Assembly: GCF_003670115.1 (NCBI RefSeq)
Contig: NZ_QQTY01000004.1
Span: 248,001-312,000 of the forward strand
Reading direction: 5' to 3'
Length of the DNA stretch: 64,000 nt
From: Natronorubrum halophilum
Lineage (GTDB): Archaea > Halobacteriota > Halobacteria > Halobacteriales > Natrialbaceae
The translations under genes were made by a program, and so were the position numbers. The notes beneath the pieces were generated by a model that had not been told where the DNA came from, did not search any database, and saw only the letters and a list, made by a program, of their open reading frames with translations. Below, in pieces: positions 16,202 through 24,767 of this stretch. Every line of letters begins with the position of its first letter. Position 1 is the stretch's first letter.

Positions 16202-17893
16202 CTAGTGACCCTGGTCGTGGGGATTCAGCGCCGTGCCGTAGTTCTCGGCGTGATCTTTGTAGTCGATGAACCGGGGTGCGTCGGGGTCGAACGGGCGCTC
16301 GAGGCTCTCGAAGGCTTTCTTCTTGTCCCAACCCTGGAGCTTTCCGACCGCCGACTTGTCCTCCAGATCGTGGTAGTCCAGATCGGGTTCGGTGAGCTCC
16401 CAGGCCTTCATCCCCTGCTCGGTTCGGATGATGACGCTCGAGTACTCGTCGGAGCTTCCGACGGAGCCGACGGTGATGTCCGAACAGAAGCCGGTGAAGT
16501 CGGCGCACTCGTCGCAGCCTTTGAGCGCGGCGTCGTGGAAGTTCCCGATGTCCTCCTCGACGATCATCTCGCCGTCGTGGTCGTAGACCATCATCTTGCC
16601 GTTGAGGACGTCCATCTTCCCGATCTCGTCGGGCGAGATGCCCCGCTGTTCCTCCAACTGCTCGCCCATGAGGCTGTGGTAGTTGAAATTCTTCGTACAC
16701 ATCAACGCGATCGTGTAGTCGACCGCGCGGATGCCCTCGTTCTGCTGCTGGTAGTCCCAGTCGAAGTCCTGCAGGGCGCGGATGCCCTCGATCTCACACG
16801 GCGTGCCCACGATCGCGAGACTCAGTTCGTCGAACGGCTTGTCCGGGAGTTTGTGCTCCCATCGCTCGAGGTCGAGATTACCCAACGCGAGCGTCTGGTT
16901 GTAGATCGTCCCGGCGTTCTCGATCAGGTCCTCGTGGCTGGTCGCGAGGTAGCTCTCGGCCTTCCAGGCCTCCTCGTCGCTCTCGGTCGCGACGAGCGCG
17001 CCGTCGATCTCGCCTTCCTCCAGGAGGTGTGAGAGGACGGTCGTGACGACGCCGCCGTCCTGGGCGTTCTCGGTCCAGTCCTCGTCGACGCGGGCGGAGA
17101 ACTCCGTAATCGGATCGCCGGCACCCTTGACGTTGTCGTCGCCGCCGGTGATCTTCCACTGGCGCTCGTATCGGAGGCCGCCGCGGGGACAGAAGTCCCA
17201 ACAGAGCGAACAGCCGGTACACATCTTGACGAGTTCCGGCAGGTCGTCGTCGCCGACGCCGATCGAGTCGGACGGGCAGGCGGCGACGCAGGTTCCACAC
17301 TGGATACACCGGCCCTCGTCGATGACGGCCTCGTCCAGTTCCATGAACCAGGTCTTCTCGTCCGGCGTCTCGATGTCGTTCATCCGGCTGCGGATCGAGT
17401 ACTCCGGCGTGTCCAGATCGACGCCGTCCGGAATCCCGACGCGGACGTCCGGCGCGCCGTTGTCGACGTCCTGGCTGACGTTCTCGGCGGGTTCGGTGAA
17501 CTCGAGGTCGCCGAGTTCGCCCATCTCGTCGACGTTCGCCACACCCGCACCGTCGGTCGCGACTCGCGGCGTCTCCGATGCAGCGTCGGAAGCCGTCTTC
17601 TCGCCGCAGGTGCAGGTGTTCGGCGAGCAACTCTCGCCGCTGGCGTCGTCGCCGCCGTCAGTCGTGATGGCACCCTCTCGAGCGTGATCCGTTCCCGCTC
17701 GAGACCGCGGCGCAGCGCCGCCGGTCTCGGGGAAGATCACGGTCTCATCGTCGTCGGTACTGGATTCGGGAACGCTCGGGAGCGTGCGCTCGTCGTCACC
17801 CGAGACCTCACTTCGTTCGGTCTCGCGGTTCGCGGCTTCGCCGCTCACTCGACCCGAGGCCTCCCGTCGGTCGGCCTCGCCGTCAATCCCCAT
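16202..17893 (-). CDS. FrhB-type coenzyme F420 oxidoreductase beta subunit with two 4Fe-4S clusters
   Basis: A 563-residue protein. Residues 1-175 are a disordered acidic extension containing a small Cys cluster (Cys89, Cys94, Cys96). A bacterial-ferredoxin module follows (Cys196, 199, 202, 206 and Cys225, 228, 231, 235). The rest is the FrhB/FdhB/FpoF domain that binds FAD and reduced F420 and passes electrons to the iron-sulfur centres. The ATG at 17893 lies inside the end of the upstream reductase gene (11-base overlap), a strong sign of co-translation and complex formation. The likely role is electron input from F420H2 to the siroheme reductase. A non-F420 partner such as ferredoxin cannot be excluded. 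Confidence 0.82.
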   Translation of the reverse strand: MGIDGEADRREASGRVSGEAANRETERSEVSGDDERTLPSVPESSTDDDETVIFPETGGAAPRSRAGTDHAREGAITTDGGDDASGESCSPNTCTCGEKTASDAASETPRVATDGAGVANVDEMGELGDLEFTEPAENVSQDVDNGAPDVRVGIPDGVDLDTPEYSIRSRMNDIETPDEKTWFMELDEAVIDEGRCIQCGTCVAACPSDSIGVGDDDLPELVKMCTGCSLCWDFCPRGGLRYERQWKITGGDDNVKGAGDPITEFSARVDEDWTENAQDGGVVTTVLSHLLEEGEIDGALVATESDEEAWKAESYLATSHEDLIENAGTIYNQTLALGNLDLERWEHKLPDKPFDELSLAIVGTPCEIEGIRALQDFDWDYQQQNEGIRAVDYTIALMCTKNFNYHSLMGEQLEEQRGISPDEIGKMDVLNGKMMVYDHDGEMIVEEDIGNFHDAALKGCDECADFTGFCSDITVGSVGSSDEYSSVIIRTEQGMKAWELTEPDLDYHDLEDKSAVGKLQGWDKKKAFESLERPFDPDAPRFIDYKDHAENYGTALNPHDQGH

Positions 17894-19568
17894 GGGCAAC
17901 ACCTCCGGCGACCGGGGCATCGGCACCTTGCATGATCGTCCGGAGTCGGCCGTTGTCGACACCGCGACACCACTCGTAGAACTTCTCACCCTCCTCGCGA
18001 TCCTCGGCGTAGGCCTCGAACAGTTGCTCGAGCGCCGGAATCACGGAGTCGGCAGGCACGGCGTTCTCGACCCAGTCGAGGAACTCGTTGTCCGCGCCGA
18101 GCGAACCGCCGAGACCGAAGTCCATGCCCTCGACGATATCGGACTCGCCGTCCTCGTCGAGTTTGACGGTCTCGCCGCGGAAGCCGATATCCGCGATCTG
18201 TGGCTGGGCACACGACGCGGAACAGCCGGACATGTGCATCCGGATGGCCTCGATATCGTCTGGAACGTCGATGCGCTCGTCGAGTTCGCGCGCCCAGCGC
18301 TTGGTGCGCTTTTTCGTCTCGATGATGGCGTAGTTACAGAACTCGGTGCCCGTACAGCCGACGGCACCGCGGGAGAACGCGCCGGGATCCGGCTGGTAGT
18401 CCGCAGCGAACGGCTCCGCGAGGAGGTCGTCGACGTTCTCCTCGGGAATGTGCGTGATGAGGAAGTTCTGGTCGGTCGCGAGGCGAACGGAGGCGTCCTC
18501 GGTGCCGTACTTCTCGGCGGCGCGGGCGGCCTCGGCGAACTCGTCGCCGCCCATGCGGCCGGCGATGACGTTGAAGCCGACGTACTGCAGCCCCTCCTGT
18601 TTCTGGTCGTGGACCCCGACGTGGTCGCCCTGGTAGCCGACCGTCAGGTTCTCGCCGCCGGTCGGCAGGTCGACCGTACAGCGGTCGCGGACCGCTTCCT
18701 CGAACTTCTCGGGACCCATCTGCTCGACGAGGTAGCGCATGCGGCAGACGCCGCGGTTGTTGCGGTCGCCGAGTTCCTTGAACGTCTGGGCGACGGCGCG
18801 GCAGAACTCGACGGCGTCCTCCGGCGGGATGAAGACGTCGAGTTCCGACCCCATTCGCGGACCGTCGGAGAGACCGCCGCCGACGCGGGCGTGGAAACCG
18901 TAGTAGTGCTCCCCCTCGAGTTCCTTCTTGGCCGGAACGAGCCCGATGTCGTTGATCTGGGACTGGGCGCAGTCGTGTGCACAGCCCGTGATCGTCATCT
19001 TGAACTTCCGTGGGAGGTTGGCGTACTCGCGGTTCTCGGTGAAGAAGTCCGAGACGGCGTCGATGACCGGCTGTGCGTTGAAGCACTCGTGGTCGTCGAG
19101 TCCCGCAGCGGGGCAGCCGAGGACGTTCCGGGCGGAGTCGCCGCAACCCTGCACCGTCGTCAGGCCGACCTCGTCGTAGCGCTCCCACATCTCGGGAACG
19201 TCCTCGACGCGGATCCAGTGTTTCTGGATGTCCTGTCGGGTCGTGATATCGAGGTAGGCGTCGCCCCAGAGTTCGTTCTGTTCTTCGCCGCCGTACTCCT
19301 CGGGCGCGACGGCGAGGTCGTCCGTAACCTCGCCGATGACCTCGGCCTGCTCGGGCGTGAGTTTCCCGCCCGGCACCTTCGTCCGGATCATGAAGTAGCC
19401 CTCCTGCTTCTGGGCGTACATGCCGGCCCACTTCAGGCGCTCCCACTCCCCGCCGCCCGCGCGCTCTTCGATCTCCTCGAAGGAGAGTTCGTCGGCGGCG
19501 TAGTCGTAGACGTCATCGAGTACGTCGAGCGGGTGTTTGTTCTGTTTGTACTGTTCGGTTGTATTCAT
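17883..19568 (-). CDS. Siroheme nitrite/sulfite reductase (NirA-like)
   Basis: A 561-residue enzyme with two ferredoxin-like/NIR-SIR repeats. The siroheme-4Fe-4S ligands are seen as Cys405, Cys411, Cys449 and Cys453 (CTGTEFC and CSASC, the C-x5-C...C-x3-C pattern). It catalyses six-electron reduction of nitrite to ammonium or sulfite to sulfide in the cytoplasm. A second set of cysteines in the first half (TGCAHDCAQSQ) mirrors the fold. The sequence resembles assimilatory ferredoxin-nitrite reductases, but sulfite cannot be excluded. The start is MNTTEQYKQ; the frame continues upstream without similarity. It is the first gene of an overlapping pair with the FrhB-like protein. Confidence 0.86.
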   Translation of the reverse strand: MNTTEQYKQNKHPLDVLDDVYDYAADELSFEEIEERAGGGEWERLKWAGMYAQKQEGYFMIRTKVPGGKLTPEQAEVIGEVTDDLAVAPEEYGGEEQNELWGDAYLDITTRQDIQKHWIRVEDVPEMWERYDEVGLTTVQGCGDSARNVLGCPAAGLDDHECFNAQPVIDAVSDFFTENREYANLPRKFKMTITGCAHDCAQSQINDIGLVPAKKELEGEHYYGFHARVGGGLSDGPRMGSELDVFIPPEDAVEFCRAVAQTFKELGDRNNRGVCRMRYLVEQMGPEKFEEAVRDRCTVDLPTGGENLTVGYQGDHVGVHDQKQEGLQYVGFNVIAGRMGGDEFAEAARAAEKYGTEDASVRLATDQNFLITHIPEENVDDLLAEPFAADYQPDPGAFSRGAVGCTGTEFCNYAIIETKKRTKRWARELDERIDVPDDIEAIRMHMSGCSASCAQPQIADIGFRGETVKLDEDGESDIVEGMDFGLGGSLGADNEFLDWVENAVPADSVIPALEQLFEAYAEDREEGEKFYEWCRGVDNGRLRTIMQGADAPVAGGVAHGD

Positions 19569-19941
19569 GCAAACCGCCTCGTGATTTGCCCAGCAGGCAG
19601 CAGACCGGTCATTATATCTTGATGGACCATTGTTTGACGGGTAATACAACCCCATCGGTATACCTCTCCGTAAATAGGCGAACCCTGACGGGGCTAGCAC
19701 AATCCGGCAACCGTTGCCACTACCGAACGAACCGCTCCGGTGGAACGCCGCCATATCGAAGGGAAACGTCTCCCCTCGAGACGCACTCGACTCGCTCCCG
19801 GCCGAGTAGCGGTAATTGTTTCCGCCACAGCATACGCGGCGGTCGGGAGACCGGAGGCGCTCGAGGGGGAGTAGCCCGGAAAACGAGCGGCAGACCGACC
19901 GCGCGTTGTGGCGGGCTCCGGGCACGCACGACGATCACGGG
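19569..19941. other. Upstream region of the reductase operon
   Basis: About 370 bases without a convincing gene. On the minus strand, AGATATAATGA (about 19610-19620) is a TATA-like element some 45 bases before the reductase start, followed by a short leader. The rest (19690-19940) shows no structure I can name. Confidence 0.4.
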
Positions 19942-20550
19942 CTACGAGGACGGATCGTTCCTCTGCGTTCGTCGCTCGAAGCAAGCAACCGGCTCGCCCG
20001 CAGTTCGCGGATCGGGCTCGAACGACGGTCCGTCCGCAATCCCGTTGTACCGCGCCCGAAGCACGATGTTTTCATCGAGATAATAGGTGACGCGAGTGTC
20101 CCACTCCTCCGACGTCGCCCCCTGTTGCGTCGACGCGGACATGTTGTATACGATCGAGACCAACGCGCCGTTCCGATCATCCGCTGACTCGAGTTCGGTC
20201 ATCTGGCGGGTCTGAAACTGAAAGTCGAACGCTTGCGTCTCCGAGCCGTACTCCTCGAGAAATGCGTTTTGCCGATACGCCTCTTCGAACGTGATGGCGT
20301 ACTGACCGGCCCCGGCGGGCAACGAGTCCGGCGGTGACGGATACGCTGCCGGCTCGAGCGCGTCGTCGACCGACGGCGGGTCCGGATCGGGGCGTTCGAC
20401 ATCGGTGCAGTCGTATGCGTCTGCGGACAGGATCTCCGGTTCGGACGGCTCATCGTCGCTCGTTTGCTGGCTCTCGGAACAACCCGTAAGAGCCACAGCA
20501 AACGGAATCGCCGAGATGAGGAGACCGCGTCGGGAATGGAGGGCTCGCAT
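19942..20550 (-). CDS. Tat lipoprotein, unknown function
   Basis: A 202-residue protein with an N-terminal signal MRALHSRRGLLISAIPFAVALTGC: twin arginines, a hydrophobic core, and a lipobox with Cys24. An acidic/proline linker (about 25-85) leads to a compact domain with two further Cys and a strand pattern such as TRVTYYLDENIVLRARYNG. It should be attached to the outer face of the membrane. No family was recognised. It is probably expressed alone; ftsY is about 95 bases away on the same strand. Confidence 0.7.
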   Translation of the reverse strand: MRALHSRRGLLISAIPFAVALTGCSESQQTSDDEPSEPEILSADAYDCTDVERPDPDPPSVDDALEPAAYPSPPDSLPAGAGQYAITFEEAYRQNAFLEEYGSETQAFDFQFQTRQMTELESADDRNGALVSIVYNMSASTQQGATSEEWDTRVTYYLDENIVLRARYNGIADGPSFEPDPRTAGEPVACFERRTQRNDPSS

Positions 20551-20646
20551 GTATGAATGTCAAGTTTTGAATTATAAATGAGTTACGTATCTTTCATCAA
20601 TCATCGCAGTCGGCGGGGCTCTGAACGAACGACTCGAGAGGAGCAC

Positions 20647-22083
20647 TCAGTCCTCGTCGGCGAGCAGTCTGTCGACCATCTCGTCCGGGTCGAACCGCTC
20701 GATATCGTCGTACCCCTGACCGACGCCGAGAAAGAGGATCGGCCGCCCGGTGACGTGGGCGACCGAGATCGCCGCGCCGCCGTTCGAGTCAGCGTCGGCT
20801 TTGGTCAAGATCGCGCCGTCGACCGCGGCGGCCTCGTTGAACTCGCGGGCTCGATTGACCGCGTCCTGACCCGCCACCGCCTCGTCGACGAACAGCGTCA
20901 TGTCAGGGTCGACGACTCGATCGATCTTCTCGAGTTGATCCATCAGCCCCTCGTTCGTGTGGAGACGCCCTGCAGTGTCGCCGAGGATGACGTCGATGTC
21001 GTTGGCTTCGGCGTACTCGACGGCGTCGTACAACACCGCGGCGGGGTCGCCGCCCTGCTGGTGGCTGATGAGCTTCGTATCCAGCGCGTTCGCGTGCTCC
21101 TGGATCTGCTCGTTGGCTCCGGCACGGTAGGTGTCGCCGTTGGCCATCACCGTCGAGTAGCCCCGTTCCTCGAAGTAGCGACTCAGCTTGGCGATCGAGG
21201 TCGTCTTTCCGACGCCGTTGACGCCGGTGAAGACGATCGTCACCGGCTTGTCCTCGACGGCGATGCGCTCGTCGAAATCGAACTGTCCGACGCTGATCAC
21301 GTCGTAGATCGCATCGCGCAGCGCCTCTTCGACGACCGCCCCCGTCGAGGTGGTAAACGTCCGCGTCTCCCCGACCAGTTGGTCGCGGATGTTGTCGCGG
21401 ATCTCCTCGGCGACGCCCATCTCCACGTCGCTCGAGAGCAACGCCATCTCGAGTTCGTGCAGCGGTCCCTCGAGGTCTTCTTCCTCGATGACGAACTTCC
21501 CTTTGACGAGGGATCTCGCCTTGGCACCGAAGCCGGTGGCGGCGTCGTCTTCCTGCGTTTCGGTCGACGACTCGTCGCCCTCGGCGTCTTCGTCGTCGGC
21601 ACCGTCAGCGTCGGTGGCCGACTCGTCGGTCTCGGGTGCCGGTTCGTCGGTCTCGGGTGCCGGTTCGTCGGTCTCGGGTGCCGGTTCGTCGGTCTCGGGT
21701 GCCGGTTCGTCGGTCTCGGGTGCCGGTTCGTCGGTCTCGAGACCGCGTCCTGTTTCGTCCGCCTCTGCAGCGAGAGCAGCGTCGGATTCGGCCTCCGGTT
21801 CGGCCGCCGGCGTCGGCTCGGCCGTCGCTGACGGTTCGGACCCCGGCTCGAGCGTCTCGTCCTCGTCGGCCGTTTCGCGGGTGGTATCTGGGGCTTCCGA
21901 TACGGGGGACGCATCTTCGTCGGCTTCGCTACCGGCGGTGTCGACTTCGGCTTCGGCTGCGTCAGCCTCGGCGGGGTCGGCCGCCTCGAGTTCGTCGTCG
22001 TCGAGTTCCTCGACGTTCTCTTCGGCGGCCTCTTCGGCGTCTTTGCGGAAGCTCCCGAGTTTCTCCTTCAGGTTGTCGAACAT
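20647..22083 (-). CDS. ftsY: Signal recognition particle receptor FtsY
   Basis: A 478-residue SRP GTPase that receives ribosome-SRP complexes at the membrane. The C-terminal 300 residues carry the NG domain: GVNGVGKTTSIAKLSRYF (P-loop), GDTYRAGANEQ, LGDTAGRLHTNE, and TKADADSNGGAAISVAHVTGRPILFLGVGQGYDD. The N-terminal acidic A domain is long (about 180 residues) and contains five exact heptads of DEPAPET. pfdA and rplX lie directly upstream on the same strand, the usual haloarchaeal order. Confidence 0.96.
   Translation of the reverse strand: MFDNLKEKLGSFRKDAEEAAEENVEELDDDELEAADPAEADAAEAEVDTAGSEADEDASPVSEAPDTTRETADEDETLEPGSEPSATAEPTPAAEPEAESDAALAAEADETGRGLETDEPAPETDEPAPETDEPAPETDEPAPETDEPAPETDESATDADGADDEDAEGDESSTETQEDDAATGFGAKARSLVKGKFVIEEEDLEGPLHELEMALLSSDVEMGVAEEIRDNIRDQLVGETRTFTTSTGAVVEEALRDAIYDVISVGQFDFDERIAVEDKPVTIVFTGVNGVGKTTSIAKLSRYFEERGYSTVMANGDTYRAGANEQIQEHANALDTKLISHQQGGDPAAVLYDAVEYAEANDIDVILGDTAGRLHTNEGLMDQLEKIDRVVDPDMTLFVDEAVAGQDAVNRAREFNEAAAVDGAILTKADADSNGGAAISVAHVTGRPILFLGVGQGYDDIERFDPDEMVDRLLADED
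21623..21737. repeat. 21-bp tandem repeat coding for DEPAPET heptads in FtsY
   Basis: Five near-identical 21-base units (reading TCGTCGGTCTCGGGTGCCGG plus one T on the plus strand) and a partial sixth. They keep the frame and encode an acidic proline-rich spacer in the A domain. The copy number is likely to vary between strains. Confidence 0.9.
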
Positions 22084-22104
22084 GGTAACGATGGCGACCC
22101 GACG

Positions 22105-22557
22105 TTATTGGCCGGGGCCCTGGCCCTCGCCGCCCATCTGTTGCATCTGCTGTTGCATCGCCTGCTGTTGCATCTGCTGGGCCTGCTGTTCGAGTTCGGC
22201 GCTCTCGGCCTCGAGTTCGGCGATCTCGCTGTTGACCTCGTCGATACGATCGTCGAGGTTCGCTTTCTTGCTCTCGAGTGCGTCGACGGCGCCGTCCTGT
22301 TCGAACTCCGCGGCGTAGTCGGCACCGAGCTCGACGATCACTTCGTCGATATCCTGTACGTTCGCGCGGAGGTACGCGCCGCCGCCGATTGGGACCTGCA
22401 CGGTCGAGTCGGTCTCGAGGGTCTCGAGGGCCTCGATCGCCTCGTCGGTTTCGGTCTTCTGTTGCTGGATGGCCTCGACGTTCTCCTCGAGGGCACCGAT
22501 CTGCTCGTCGATCTCCTGTAGTTCCTGAGACAGCTGCTGGAGTTGCTGTTGACTCAT
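22105..22557 (-). CDS. pfdA: Prefoldin subunit alpha
   Basis: A 150-residue coiled-coil chaperone subunit. Two long helices flank a short beta hairpin (STVQVPIGGGAYLRANVQD), the standard prefoldin alpha layout, and the tail is rich in Gln and Met. With prefoldin beta it forms a hexamer that hands unfolded protein to the thermosome. Its ATG overlaps the stop of rplX (ATGA at 22554-22557), so the two are translationally coupled. ftsY follows 21 bases downstream. Confidence 0.95.
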   Translation of the reverse strand: MSQQQLQQLSQELQEIDEQIGALEENVEAIQQQKTETDEAIEALETLETDSTVQVPIGGGAYLRANVQDIDEVIVELGADYAAEFEQDGAVDALESKKANLDDRIDEVNSEIAELEAESAELEQQAQQMQQQAMQQQMQQMGGEGQGPGQ

Positions 22558-22730
22558 TGTGCAACGACCTCCTCGAGGTCGATCTGGGTTCGTTTGAGTC
22601 CGTGTTGGCTCCCGAGTTGTGAGAAGGCGTGTTCGCGGGCGACGTCCTCGTTTTCGGCGTCGATCGTCGTTTCGAACTCCGCGTGACCGTCGCGGCTCTC
22701 GAACTGACCAGTGACCGTAAATTGACTCAT
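22554..22730 (-). CDS. rplX: 50S ribosomal protein LX (L18a/L20a family)
   Basis: A 58-residue archaeal ribosomal protein. MSQFTVTGQFESRDGHAEFETTIDAENEDVAREH and the final VEEVVAQ-type end match archaeal LX. The start ATG at 22730 gives the normal length; the longer open frame is spurious. First gene of the rplX-pfdA-ftsY group. Confidence 0.93.
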   Translation of the reverse strand: MSQFTVTGQFESRDGHAEFETTIDAENEDVAREHAFSQLGSQHGLKRTQIDLEEVVAQ

Positions 22731-22943
22731 GGTTCCCACTCCGGCGGGCAGTCGGAAGAATCTTCCCTTCCATCGGAGCCAGCGATACGCGTCAGCGAAA
22801 CGCAAATCCACCCGGGCCGTTGACTGGACGGACCGCCCGACGGCGATTTCGAATCGCGTTTCTGCTGTGCAATCGTGTGTACGATGAGATACGTGGACTC
22901 GCCGGTGCCAACCCATTTTGCCGGGGATCACGTGGATACGGCT

Positions 22944-23255
22944 ATGAGCGAACTCGACCCTGACGAGTTGCTGCCCAGCGACCGCATGCAGACCCAGGCG
23001 CTCGAGGGCGACGTCACGCAGATCCATCGCGGCCACCGGTACGCCGAGGAAGGCGATACGTTCACCATCGAGGAGACGACGTTCGAGGTAACCGACGTCA
23101 CCGACCGAACGCTCGGCGACCTGACCGACGAGGACGCGCGGGCCGAAGGAGTGGACGACCTCGAGGGGTATCGACGACTGCTCGAGCGCGCACACGACAA
23201 CTTCGAGTGGGACGACGACAGCGAGATCGTTCGCCACCGGTTCGAACGGCAGTAG
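22944..23255 (+). CDS. ASCH domain protein
   Basis: A 103-residue protein with the small beta-barrel ASCH fold (PUA-related), seen in DVTQIHRGHRYAEEGDTFTIEETTFEVTDVTDRTLGDLTDEDARAEG. ASCH proteins are thought to bind RNA or modified nucleosides; some are N4-acetylcytidine amidohydrolases. The start is the ATG at 22944 (MSELDPDELLPS), which gives the family length; an upstream GTG/ATG would add 23 unsupported residues. Oriented against its neighbours and 3 bases from the end of the broken membrane-protein gene. Confidence 0.82.
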   Translation: MSELDPDELLPSDRMQTQALEGDVTQIHRGHRYAEEGDTFTIEETTFEVTDVTDRTLGDLTDEDARAEGVDDLEGYRRLLERAHDNFEWDDDSEIVRHRFERQ

Positions 23256-23258
23256 CCG

Positions 23259-23486
23259 CTACGCGACGCGTTCCCGGGCGAGGATCCCTTTCAGTACGGC
23301 AGTCGTGGCGACGAACGCTGTCGCGAACACGACGCCCCGACGGAGTCACTCACCGATCGGTTCCGCACCGAGGGCGGCATAGCAGACGCGAGCGACGACC
23401 GGAGCGAGGAACAGCAATCCGTAGGACAGGAGTCGATGCCGTTCCAGATACGCCTCGAACCGCCGGTACCGATTCCAGACCGTCAT
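23259..23486 (-). pseudogene. Small two-helix membrane protein interrupted by an in-frame TGA
   Basis: ATG at 23486 begins MTVWNRYRRFEAYLERHR, then a hydrophobic segment LLSYGLLFLAPVVARVCYAALG, then AEPIGE and a TGA at 23346-23348. The same frame continues LRRGVVFATAFVATTAVLKGILARERVA to TAG at 23259-23261. The two halves together (75 codons besides the TGA) make a sensible two-helix membrane protein with a basic cytoplasmic start, so the TGA looks like a nonsense mutation or a sequence error. Haloarchaea are not known to read TGA as selenocysteine. If the stop is real, the product is a 46-residue one-helix peptide. Confidence 0.55.
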
Positions 23487-23588
23487 TCTGTGCTCGAGAC
23501 GACGACCGCGCGCAGCAAAAGCATTTCTTCGCCAACATATCCGAACGGGAACGAACAGTAGTCCCGAGAACCGTCAGCCGACAGCTGA

Positions 23589-24254
23589 TCAGTCCAGATA
23601 GCCGAGCGCGTCCTCGATCCGGCCCAGTTCCGGTCCGGTCGTGTCCTGACCGATGACGTAGCCCGTCTCGTTCGCGATCAGCCCGGAGCCGACCAGCGGC
23701 GCGCCGTAGTTGACGGTGCCGACGTCGGCTCGGACGTCGAGTACGTCCTCGAGGCGGTCCAGTTCGTCGTCGGTCGCTTTCGGATGACAGAGCACCCCTG
23801 AGTTCGTCGCGACCGCGGCCGTGCCGACGGTTCGAACGTCGGCGAGATCACCGCGCTCGACGGGTACATCGAGCGTGTCTTTGACGATCCGAATCGCGTT
23901 TCGCGGGAGGTCGGGATGGGCGTACGCGCCGTAATCGTTGGCGAGCACGACGTTTCCCGCGGCGTTGATGTTCCCCGGGAGTTCCGCGACGGGTACGTCG
24001 ACCGCGTCCTCGAGTCGCTCGCGTTCGTACTCGAGGGCGCGAGAGCTGACGAGCAGGCCGTTCTCGTTACCCATCGCTAACGCACCGACCGTCGAGGAAC
24101 CGCCGACGGTCGTCCGGATTGCGGGCACCTCGAGTTCGTCGGTCAGGTCAGCGACGACGTCGTCGTCGACGTCCGGGCGAACGAGAACGCACGAGTCGGT
24201 CGCACGGGCGAAGACGCCGACGTAGGCCGACCCGGCGAAGGCGAGACGTTGCAA
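23589..24254 (-). CDS. Translation initiation factor aIF6
   Basis: A 221-residue five-fold pentein protein that binds the large ribosomal subunit and blocks premature joining to the small subunit. The internal repeats are visible ([66 protein letters not shown]). It starts [19 protein letters not shown]. It lies 2 bases after rpl31e in an rpl39e-rpl31e-aif6 operon. Confidence 0.95.
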   Translation of the reverse strand: MQRLAFAGSAYVGVFARATDSCVLVRPDVDDDVVADLTDELEVPAIRTTVGGSSTVGALAMGNENGLLVSSRALEYERERLEDAVDVPVAELPGNINAAGNVVLANDYGAYAHPDLPRNAIRIVKDTLDVPVERGDLADVRTVGTAAVATNSGVLCHPKATDDELDRLEDVLDVRADVGTVNYGAPLVGSGLIANETGYVIGQDTTGPELGRIEDALGYLD

Positions 24255-24256
24255 AT

Positions 24257-24535
24257 TTACTCGGCGACCTCGGCTTCGACGACGGCTTCACCCTCTTCGT
24301 CGAAGCGAGCTGCACGGACGCGGAGCTTCCGTGGCGGGTTGGCCCGGCCCTGCGACCAGATCGTCTCGTTGATCGAGGGGTCCAGTCGGATGGCGTCCTC
24401 GTCGACCGCAAAGTGTTTCGCGAGGTGTTCACGGATGAGTCGCATCGCGTAGTCGGCGGCCTCGTGGTTGGGTCCCTTCTTGACGTCGCGCAGTGGAACG
24501 GTTACGACGCGTTCCTCGAAATCACTTGCACTCAT
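24257..24535 (-). CDS. rpl31e: 50S ribosomal protein L31e
   Basis: A 92-residue ribosomal protein. [36 protein letters not shown] and [27 protein letters not shown] match archaeal L31e over the full length. It lies between rpl39e (2 bases upstream) and aif6 (2 bases downstream). Confidence 0.96.
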   Translation of the reverse strand: MSASDFEERVVTVPLRDVKKGPNHEAADYAMRLIREHLAKHFAVDEDAIRLDPSINETIWSQGRANPPRKLRVRAARFDEEGEAVVEAEVAE

Positions 24536-24537
24536 TG

Positions 24538-24690
24538 TTACTCGTCAGTGTCGTTACGGCGCCAGTTGCGTCGCTTCGGGTTCCGCTGGACTTCCATGTC
24601 AGTCTTCATCATGACCCAGGCCGGAACGCGGCTGTTCTGGTTCTCGAGTTTGGCAAGCCGCTTCTTCTTGCCCTTCGTTTTCTTACCCAT
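24538..24690 (-). CDS. rpl39e: 50S ribosomal protein L39e
   Basis: A 50-residue, very basic ribosomal protein beginning [19 protein letters not shown] and ending [15 protein letters not shown], the conserved L39e signature. The start ATG at 24690 gives the universal length. First gene of the rpl39e-rpl31e-aif6 unit. Confidence 0.96.
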   Translation of the reverse strand: MGKKTKGKKKRLAKLENQNSRVPAWVMMKTDMEVQRNPKRRNWRRNDTDE

Positions 24691-24767
24691 AGTAGCCCCA
24701 CGTAACCCATGCTGGCTTAAAATCTTGTCCATCTTGGAGACGGCGTAGATCTCGGCCGGAATCGGGT

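Noticed and set aside
17784-19622. A 612-codon plus-strand frame across the siroheme reductase
   Set aside because: Shadow of the reductase, whose cysteine ligands and length are clear on the minus strand.
21623-21737. 21-bp repeats as a CRISPR or regulatory array
   Set aside because: They keep codon phase and encode DEPAPET heptads inside the FtsY acidic domain.
23346-23348. TGA as a selenocysteine codon
   Set aside because: Haloarchaea are not known to have selenocysteine insertion machinery and no SECIS-like hairpin was evident.
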